A DNA stretch of 64,000 bases from Tumebacillus amylolyticus (GTDB lineage Bacteria; Bacillota; Bacilli; Tumebacillales; Tumebacillaceae), in contig NZ_JAEQNB010000001.1 in the NCBI RefSeq assembly GCF_016722965.1, positions 310,001 to 374,000 on the forward strand. The letters are read 5' to 3'. Shown here piece by piece: positions 58,299 through 64,000 of this stretch (its first letter is position 1; every line of letters begins with the position of its first letter). The notes beneath the pieces are model-generated. The model saw nothing but the letters and a program-made list of their open reading frames with translations, was not told where the DNA came from and ran no database searches. Both the position numbers and the translations under genes were made by a program.

Positions 58299-59474
58299 AT
58301 GCGCAAGACGGTCATTGTTTCTTCCGCACGCACCCCGTTTGGGAAGTTCGGCGGTTCGCTCTCGTCTTTAACCGCAACCGACCTCGGTGGCATCGTGATC
58401 AAGGAAGCGCTTTCTCGCGCCGGAGTTTCCGGCGAAACTGTGGACGAAGTGATCATGGGCATGGTTCTCCAAGGCGGGGCCGGTCAGATTCCGTCCCGTC
58501 AGGCGGCCGTCAAAGCGGGCCTCTCTTGGGAAGTTCCGACCCAGACGATCAACAAAGTCTGCGCGTCCGGCATGCGGGCCGTCACTCTCGCCGACCAGAT
58601 CATTCGCGCCGGAGATGCCGATGTCATCGTCGCAGGCGGGATGGAGTCGATGTCCAACGCTCCGTACATTCTGCCGAAGGGTCGTTTCGGGTTGCGCATG
58701 GGCGACGGTCAAATCGTAGACCTCATGCAGTACGACGGTCTGCGTTGCGCGTTCCATGACGTTCCGATGGCAATCCACGGTTCGGTCGTCGCCAACGAAT
58801 ACGACATCTCCCGCGAGGCGCAAGATGCGTGGGCGCTGCGCTCGCAACAACGAGCCACCGCTGCACGCGAGGCAGGCAAGTTCGCCGAAGAGATCGTGCC
58901 CGTCGAAATTACGGGCAAGAAAGGCACCACCCTCGTCGAACACGACGAAGCGATTCGCCCGGATACAACGGTCGAAGGTCTTGCCGCGCTCAAACCGGTC
59001 TTCATGAAGGACGGTTCGATCACCGCAGGCAACGCGCCGGGCGTCAACGACGGTGCGGGCGCATTGGTGCTCATGTCCGAAGAGAAAGCCAAGGAGCAAG
59101 GAATGAAACCGCTCGCGACGATCCTCGGCCACGCGCAAGTCGGCCAAGACGCGCCGTACATCGCCACCACACCGGGCCTTGCGATTCAAAAGTTGCTGAA
59201 GAAGACAGGATATACCTTGGAAGACATCGACCTCTTCGAAGTCAACGAAGCGTTCGCAGCCGTTACCCTCACCTCGGGCCAACTGCTCCAATGGGATGAG
59301 GAGAAAGTCAACGTCAACGGCGGCGCCGTCGCTCTCGGTCATCCGATCGGCGCTTCCGGCGCACGTATCATCGGCTCGCTGATCTACGAACTTCGCCGTC
59401 GCGGCGGAGGTCTGGGCATCGCCGCGATCTGCTCCGGTGCCGCACAGGGCGACGCGATCCTCATTCAAGTCTAA
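58299..59474 (+). CDS. fadA: Acetyl-CoA acyltransferase (thiolase)
   Basis: This 391-residue thiolase cleaves 3-ketoacyl-CoA to acetyl-CoA and a shortened acyl-CoA. The nucleophilic cysteine lies in [11 protein letters not shown] (about residue 88). The active-site histidine lies in [14 protein letters not shown], and the C-terminal cysteine in [11 protein letters not shown], where the usual glycine-rich CGGGGQG is altered. The last change is an oddity but keeps the cysteine. The start at 58299 follows AAAGGAGTGTC; a frame from 58260 would begin within the FadR-like site. It heads the beta-oxidation genes. Confidence 0.93.
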   Translation: MRKTVIVSSARTPFGKFGGSLSSLTATDLGGIVIKEALSRAGVSGETVDEVIMGMVLQGGAGQIPSRQAAVKAGLSWEVPTQTINKVCASGMRAVTLADQIIRAGDADVIVAGGMESMSNAPYILPKGRFGLRMGDGQIVDLMQYDGLRCAFHDVPMAIHGSVVANEYDISREAQDAWALRSQQRATAAREAGKFAEEIVPVEITGKKGTTLVEHDEAIRPDTTVEGLAALKPVFMKDGSITAGNAPGVNDGAGALVLMSEEKAKEQGMKPLATILGHAQVGQDAPYIATTPGLAIQKLLKKTGYTLEDIDLFEVNEAFAAVTLTSGQLLQWDEEKVNVNGGAVALGHPIGASGARIIGSLIYELRRRGGGLGIAAICSGAAQGDAILIQV

Positions 59475-59477
59475 TCA

Positions 59478-59508
59478 AAAAAAGGGGCGTGCCACACCCG
59501 CCCCTTCT
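59478..59508. terminator. Hairpin between the thiolase and hydroxyacyl-CoA dehydrogenase genes
   Basis: AAGGGGCG pairs with CGCCCCTT around a loop. There is no good T tract, so it may only weaken read-through or stabilise the thiolase mRNA end. Confidence 0.45.
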
Positions 59509-59528
59509 ACATAGGAGGTTTTTTCAAA

Positions 59529-60377
59529 ATGGAAATCCGCAAAGCGCTCGTCGTCGGTGCCGGCCAAATGGGCTCCGGCATCGCACAAGTTTTGGCTCAA
59601 GCAGGCGTGCAAGTCGTCCTGAACGACATCAAGCCTGAATTCCTCGAACGCGGCATCGGCGTCATCACCAAGAACCTGTCCCGTGACGTGGAAAAAGGAC
59701 GCAAAACCGAAGAGGAAAAAGCGGCCGTCCTCGCCCGCATCCTCCCGACCACCAACATGGGCGAAGCGCACGACGCACAACTCGCCATCGAAGCGGCGAC
59801 CGAGAACATGGAGATCAAGAAAAACATCTTCCGCCAAATGGACGAAGTGCTTCCGGCCGGCGCGATTCTCGCGACGAACACCTCTTCGCTCCCGATCACC
59901 GAGATTGCCGCTGTGACCTCCCGCCCGGAGCTCGTCATCGGCATGCACTTCATGAATCCGGTTCCGGTCATGAAGCTCGTCGAGATCATCCGCGGCCTGG
60001 CTACGACCCAAGAAGTCTACCAATCCATCGAAGACCTCACCAAGAAAATGGAGAAAGTCCCGGTTGAAGTCCAAGACTTCCCCGGTTTCGTCGCGAACCG
60101 CATCTTGATGCCGATGATCAACGAAGCGATCTACTGCGTCTACGAAGGCGTCTCTTCCGTTGAGGACGTAGACCAAGTCATGAAGCTCGGCATGAACCAC
60201 CCGATGGGTCCGCTGACCCTCGCCGACTTCATCGGTCTCGACACCTGCCTCGCGATCATGGAAGTGCTCCACGAAGGCTTCGGCGATTCCAAATACCGCC
60301 CGTGCCCGCTGCTTCGCAAATACGTGAAAGCCGGCTGGCTCGGCAAGAAAACCGGCCGCGGCTTCTACCAGTACTAA
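59529..60377 (+). CDS. 3-hydroxyacyl-CoA (3-hydroxybutyryl-CoA) dehydrogenase
   Basis: This 282-residue enzyme oxidises 3-hydroxyacyl-CoA with NAD. The Rossmann motif reads [12 protein letters not shown] (about residues 9-20). [21 protein letters not shown] and [13 protein letters not shown] (around the catalytic histidine) match the Hbd/MmgB family. The C-terminal helical domain ends [10 protein letters not shown]-like [25 protein letters not shown] precedes the ATG. It is followed within 15 bases by the enoyl-CoA hydratase gene, an adjacent step. Confidence 0.95.
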   Translation: MEIRKALVVGAGQMGSGIAQVLAQAGVQVVLNDIKPEFLERGIGVITKNLSRDVEKGRKTEEEKAAVLARILPTTNMGEAHDAQLAIEAATENMEIKKNIFRQMDEVLPAGAILATNTSSLPITEIAAVTSRPELVIGMHFMNPVPVMKLVEIIRGLATTQEVYQSIEDLTKKMEKVPVEVQDFPGFVANRILMPMINEAIYCVYEGVSSVEDVDQVMKLGMNHPMGPLTLADFIGLDTCLAIMEVLHEGFGDSKYRPCPLLRKYVKAGWLGKKTGRGFYQY

Positions 60378-60391
60378 GGGGGCACACACAA

Positions 60392-61174
60392 ATGACCTAC
60401 GAAAACTTGCTCTTTGAAGTCCGCGACCACATCGGCTTCATCACGCTCAACCGTCCGAAATCGCTCAACGCGCTGAACTCTTCGCTTTTGCGTGAACTGG
60501 GTCATTTGCTCGACGAGATCAAAACCAACGACGACATCCGTGCCGTCATCATCACAGGGACCGGGGAGAAAGCATTCGCCGCCGGTGCCGACATTTCTGA
60601 AATGCAACCGATGACCGCCATCCAAGGCCGCAAATTCTCGGCGGACGGCATGGACTCGATCACCAAACTCGAAACCCTGCCGCAACCGACCATCGCAGCG
60701 GTCAACGGTTTCGCACTGGGCGGCGGCTGTGAAGTGGTTCTTGCGTGCGACATGCGCATCGCTTCGACCAACGCGAAGTTCGGGCAACCGGAAGTCAATC
60801 TCGGCGTGACGCCGGGCTTCGGTGCGACTCAACGCCTGCCGCGCCTCGTCGGAGCGGGTATCGCCAAGGAACTTCTCCTGACCGGAGACGTCATCGGGGC
60901 TGAGCGCGCGCACCAGATCGGACTCGTCAACCACGTCGTCGAGCCGGAGAACCTGATGGAAAAAGCGATCGAGATCGCCACCAAGATTGCCGGCAAAGGC
61001 CAACTCTCCGTCCGCATGACGAAGCAAGGCGTCAACGAAGGCATGAACATGGACGTCGAACGCGGTCTGCAATACGAGACCGAGCTGTTCGCGCTTTCCT
61101 TCTCCACCGAAGACCAAAAAGAAGGCATGCAAGCGTTCCTTGAAAAGCGCCCCGCGAACTTCCAGGGCAAATAA
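60392..61174 (+). CDS. Enoyl-CoA hydratase
   Basis: This 260-residue crotonase-fold enzyme adds water to 2-enoyl-CoA. The oxyanion hole segments are AFAAGADISEM (about residues 61-71) and VNGFALGGGCEVVLACD (about 105-121). The catalytic glutamates are those of GGCE and GQPEVNLGVTPGFGATQ. A start at 60392 is preferred over the upstream frame at 60302, which overlaps the preceding gene. The ribosome binding site is modest (AAGGGGG at 60376-60382). Chain-length preference is unknown. Confidence 0.93.
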   Translation: MTYENLLFEVRDHIGFITLNRPKSLNALNSSLLRELGHLLDEIKTNDDIRAVIITGTGEKAFAAGADISEMQPMTAIQGRKFSADGMDSITKLETLPQPTIAAVNGFALGGGCEVVLACDMRIASTNAKFGQPEVNLGVTPGFGATQRLPRLVGAGIAKELLLTGDVIGAERAHQIGLVNHVVEPENLMEKAIEIATKIAGKGQLSVRMTKQGVNEGMNMDVERGLQYETELFALSFSTEDQKEGMQAFLEKRPANFQGK

Positions 61175-61186
61175 GGAGGTCAACTG

Positions 61187-62326
61187 ATGGATTTCCAATT
61201 CACCAAAGACCAGCGCGACATGCAACAGATGGTACGCGACTTTGTGCAAAACGAAATTGCACCGCGTGCTGCAGAGATCGATTCCACCGACGAGTTCCCG
61301 CGCGAACTGATTTCGAAAATGGGCGAACTCGGCCTGATGGGCATCCCGATCCCGGAGGAGTACGACGGGGTCGGAGCCGACTTTGTTTCCTACATCTCCG
61401 CCATTGAGGAGATTTCCTACGGCAGTGCGTCTGTCGGCGTCATTCTCGCCGTTCATACGTCGGTCGGCACCTACCCGATCTTGAACTTCGGCACCGAGGA
61501 GCAGAAGCAAAAGTACGTCTCCAAGCTCGCCACCGCTGAGAAAATCGCCGCCTTCGGTCTCACCGAACCGGGCGCCGGATCGGACGCATCGGGTATGCGC
61601 ACCCGTGCCGTTCGCGACGGTGACAACTACATCCTCAACGGCTCGAAGATTTTCATCACCAACGGCGAAGTCGCCGACATTTTCAACGTGTTCGCTGTCA
61701 CCGATCCGGCGCAGGGAGCCAAGGGCGTCTCCGCTTTTATCGTTGAACGGGGCACTCCGGGCTTTACGATTGGGAAAAAAGAGCACAAAATGGGCATGAA
61801 CGGCTCCGGCACCGTCGAGTTGATTTTCGACAACGCCGTCGTTCCCGCGTCGCAAAGGCTGGGACAGGAGGGCGAAGGCTTCAAGATCGCCATGTCCAAC
61901 CTCGACGGCGGGCGGATCGGCATCGCAGCGCAGGCGCTCGGGATTGCCCGCGCCGCTTTTGACTTCGCGGTGGAGTACGCCAAGCAACGCACCCAGTTCA
62001 ACCAGTCGATCTCCGACTTCCAAGCCATTCAGTTCATGATTGCCGACATGGCGACCAAGATCGAAGCGGCGCGCCTCTTGACCTACCAAGCGGCGTCCCT
62101 TCGCCAGCAAGGTCTGCCCTGCGGCAAACAAGCGTCGATGGCGAAATACTTTGCCTCCGACGCGGCGATGAGCGTGACCACCGACGCCGTGCAGATTTTC
62201 GGCGGATACGGCTACTCTAAGGAATTCCCGGTCGAGCGCCTCATGCGCGACGCCAAAGTCACGCAAATCTACGAAGGCACGAACCAGATTCAGCGTGTCG
62301 TCGTTGCCAAGAACCTGCTCAAGTAA
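61187..62326 (+). CDS. Acyl-CoA dehydrogenase (first copy)
   Basis: This 379-residue FAD enzyme has the family segments FGLTEPGAGSDASGMRT (about residues 125-141), GSKIFITNG and [23 protein letters not shown]. The catalytic base is the glutamate of YEGTNQIQR, in the short/medium-chain position. It introduces the double bond of acyl-CoA and passes electrons to electron-transfer flavoprotein. AAGGAGGTCAACTG precedes the ATG. A second copy follows 38 bases downstream. Confidence 0.95.
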   Translation: MDFQFTKDQRDMQQMVRDFVQNEIAPRAAEIDSTDEFPRELISKMGELGLMGIPIPEEYDGVGADFVSYISAIEEISYGSASVGVILAVHTSVGTYPILNFGTEEQKQKYVSKLATAEKIAAFGLTEPGAGSDASGMRTRAVRDGDNYILNGSKIFITNGEVADIFNVFAVTDPAQGAKGVSAFIVERGTPGFTIGKKEHKMGMNGSGTVELIFDNAVVPASQRLGQEGEGFKIAMSNLDGGRIGIAAQALGIARAAFDFAVEYAKQRTQFNQSISDFQAIQFMIADMATKIEAARLLTYQAASLRQQGLPCGKQASMAKYFASDAAMSVTTDAVQIFGGYGYSKEFPVERLMRDAKVTQIYEGTNQIQRVVVAKNLLK

Positions 62327-62364
62327 TTGAAACGATTGAAATGTAGAAGGGAAGACACAACGAG

Positions 62365-63510
62365 ATGAACTTTCAACTGACCCAAGACCAAGAAGACATC
62401 CGCAAACTGGTACGCAACTTCGCACTCAAGGACGTCGCTCCGACGGCCGCAGAACGCGATGAGAAGGAAGAATTCTCCCATGAAATCTTCAAAAAAATGG
62501 CGGAGATCGGCCTGACGGGTATCCCGTGGGCAGAAGAATACGGCGGGGCGGGCATGGACTACGTTTCTTATGTCATCGCCGTCGAAGAACTCTCCCGCGT
62601 CTGCGCATCGACCGGCGTTACGCTGTCTGTGCAAACGTCGCTGGCCGGCTGGCCGATCCACGCGTTCGGCAACGAAGAGCAAAAGCAAACCTACCTGCGT
62701 CGTCTCGCAGAAGGCACGTCCATCGGCGCATACGGCCTGACCGAACCGGGCTCCGGCACCGATGCAGGCGGCATGCGCACCAACGCTGTGGAAAAAGACG
62801 ATCACTGGCTGCTCAACGGCTCCAAGATTTTCATCACCAACGGCGGCGTGGCTGACATCTACGTGGTCTTCGCCGTCACCGATGCAGAGAAACGCACTCG
62901 CGGCGGCATCACGGCGTTCATCGTCGAAGCTTCCTACCCGGGCTTCTCGGTCGGCAAGCATGAGAAAAAACTCGGCATCCGTGCGTCCACGACCACCGAG
63001 ATCATTTTCGAAGATGTAAAAGTTCCGAAGGAAAACGTTCTCGGCAAAGTCGGCGAAGGCTTCAAGATCGCGATGATGACCCTCGACGGCGGCCGCAACG
63101 GCATCGCGGCGCAAGCACTGGGCATCGCCCAAGGCGCCCTGGACCTCGCAACCGAGTACTCCAAGCAACGCGTGCAATTCGGCCAATCGATCTCGAACTT
63201 CCAAGCGATCCAGTTCAAACTGGCAGACATGGCAACCGAGATCGAAGCAGCTCGTCTCTTGACCTACCAAGCGGCATGGCTGGAAAGCCAAGGCCTGCCG
63301 TACTCCAAGCAATCGGCGATGGCGAAAGTCTTCGCGTCGGAAGTGGCGGTCAAAGCAGCTTCGGAAGCTGTGCAAATCTTCGGCGGCTACGGCTTCTCCC
63401 GCGAGTATCCGGTGGAGCGTTTCTACCGCGATGCGAAAATCACCCAAATCTACGAAGGTACCAGCGAAGTCCAACGCATGGTCATCTCGCGCCACCTTCT
63501 GAAGGACTGA
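62365..63510 (+). CDS. Acyl-CoA dehydrogenase (second copy)
   Basis: This 381-residue paralogue of the preceding gene has [49 protein letters not shown] and the catalytic glutamate in YEGTSEVQR. Differences near the acyl pocket (for example [18 protein letters not shown] in place of SYGSASVGVILAVHTSVG) suggest another chain length or branched substrate. AGAAGGGAAGAC precedes the ATG. A MeaB-type gene starts 5 bases after its stop. Confidence 0.95.
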   Translation: MNFQLTQDQEDIRKLVRNFALKDVAPTAAERDEKEEFSHEIFKKMAEIGLTGIPWAEEYGGAGMDYVSYVIAVEELSRVCASTGVTLSVQTSLAGWPIHAFGNEEQKQTYLRRLAEGTSIGAYGLTEPGSGTDAGGMRTNAVEKDDHWLLNGSKIFITNGGVADIYVVFAVTDAEKRTRGGITAFIVEASYPGFSVGKHEKKLGIRASTTTEIIFEDVKVPKENVLGKVGEGFKIAMMTLDGGRNGIAAQALGIAQGALDLATEYSKQRVQFGQSISNFQAIQFKLADMATEIEAARLLTYQAAWLESQGLPYSKQSAMAKVFASEVAVKAASEAVQIFGGYGFSREYPVERFYRDAKITQIYEGTSEVQRMVISRHLLKD

Positions 63511-63514
63511 TGTT

Positions 63515-64000
63515 ATGCACGAGCTGGTAGCACGCATTCTCTCCGGGGACAAACGGGCCGTCGCCCGCGCCATCACCCACATCGAGAATGACGCTCCGGA
63601 AAAAAATCAGATCCTGCGCGACCTGCACCCGCACACGGGCAAGGCCTTTCTCGTCGGCCTGACCGGACCGCCGGGGGCAGGCAAAAGTTCGCTGACCGAC
63701 CGCCTCATCGGGTACCTGCGCCGGGAGTTCGACTACTCCATCGGCGTCGTCGCCGTCGATCCGACCTCGCCGTTCACCGGCGGGGCGATCCTCGGCGACC
63801 GGGTGCGCATGGGGACGCACGCTCTCGATCCCAAAGTGTTCATCCGTTCGATGGGCACGCGCGGTTCGCTCGGCGGTCTGTCGCGTGCGACGCAGGAAGC
63901 GATTCGCGTGTTGGATGCGTACGGCTGTGACGTGATTCTCATCGAGACGGTCGGTGTCGGGCAATCGGAACTCGACATCATGAACGTCGCCGATTCCACC
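63515..64000 (+). CDS. meaB: MeaB/ArgK-type GTPase, 3' end missing
   Basis: The 162 visible residues match the G3E GTPase that chaperones adenosylcobalamin-dependent methylmalonyl-CoA mutase or isobutyryl-CoA mutase. The P-loop is GPPGAGKSSL (about residues 51-60). DPTSPFTGGAILGDRVRM is the family signature around switch I, and ETVGVGQSE is switch II. The gene continues past the window. It starts after GAAGGA, 5 bases downstream of the acyl-CoA dehydrogenase, so it belongs to the same operon and hints at a mutase gene further on. Confidence 0.92.
   Translation, partial: MHELVARILSGDKRAVARAITHIENDAPEKNQILRDLHPHTGKAFLVGLTGPPGAGKSSLTDRLIGYLRREFDYSIGVVAVDPTSPFTGGAILGDRVRMGTHALDPKVFIRSMGTRGSLGGLSRATQEAIRVLDAYGCDVILIETVGVGQSELDIMNVADST

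Noticed and set aside
1-64000. tRNA, rRNA, riboswitches or complete insertion sequences
   Set aside because: Reading both strands gave no cloverleaf with TTCGANNC arm, no rRNA core sequences, no known riboswitch core and no transposase. Short or degenerate cases could have been missed without a covariance search.

Overview
The window looks like a chromosomal segment of an endospore-forming, moderately GC-rich Firmicute of the Bacillales. The evidence is a GerA-type germinant receptor operon, a probable small acid-soluble spore protein, Bacillus-like Shine-Dalgarno sequences and sigma-A promoters, and FadR- and Fur-like operators. The gene content (many secreted metalloproteases, a Kam lysine cluster, a FadF-type fatty acid operon) would fit Alicyclobacillaceae such as Tumebacillus. 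That placement is from memory and was not tested.

Layout. 1-2173: end of a membrane protein, a mercaptopyruvate-type sulfurtransferase, a TOPRIM protein and a DUF423 membrane protein. 2233-6800: germinant receptor operon in the order A, C, small two-helix protein, B. 6843-10633 (minus strand): exported protein, chemoreceptor, MFS transporter, small membrane protein. 10753-12417: four small proteins of unknown function. 12472-14205: secreted M6 metalloprotease. 14413-21107: lipoprotein, aspartate-type aminotransferase, class A penicillin-binding protein, polyamine genes speE-speB, a DUF1934 protein and an XapX protein too short for most ORF finders. 21159-23112 (minus strand): a two-gene ABC/AAA ATPase plus TOPRIM/DUF4435 module that resembles phage-defence pairs of the PARIS/OLD type and is AT-richer than its surroundings. 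23616-37205 (minus strand): eight consecutive genes for secreted M4 (thermolysin-like) proteases. Six have a recognisable promoter and seven are followed by a hairpin terminator. One has a hexapeptide-repeat linker inserted inside its catalytic domain.

37549-47544: SASP-like protein, GNAT acetyltransferase, then a lysine catabolism cluster: sigma-54 activator, kdd, kamA, kamB, kamC, kamD, kamE. A canonical -24/-12 promoter precedes kdd, and related palindromes flank the activator gene. The cluster covers lysine to beta-lysine to 3,5-diaminohexanoate to 3-keto-5-aminohexanoate; kce and kal are not in the window. 47604-51590: siderophore/iron uptake genes split around a perfect 7-1-7 Fur-type box. 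51607-55877: small membrane protein, a DUF2515-like protein, two unknown proteins and a kynurenine formamidase. 56126-64000: beta-oxidation operon (FadF-type Fe-S reductase, thiolase, 3-hydroxyacyl-CoA dehydrogenase, enoyl-CoA hydratase, two acyl-CoA dehydrogenases) running into a MeaB-type GTPase cut by the window end. FadR-like operators precede the first two genes.

Together the window suggests a protein-eating soil or sediment sporeformer: secreted proteases release peptides and amino acids, lysine is degraded through the aminomutase route, and acyl-CoA intermediates go through beta-oxidation. No rRNA, tRNA, CRISPR array or complete insertion sequence was recognised.
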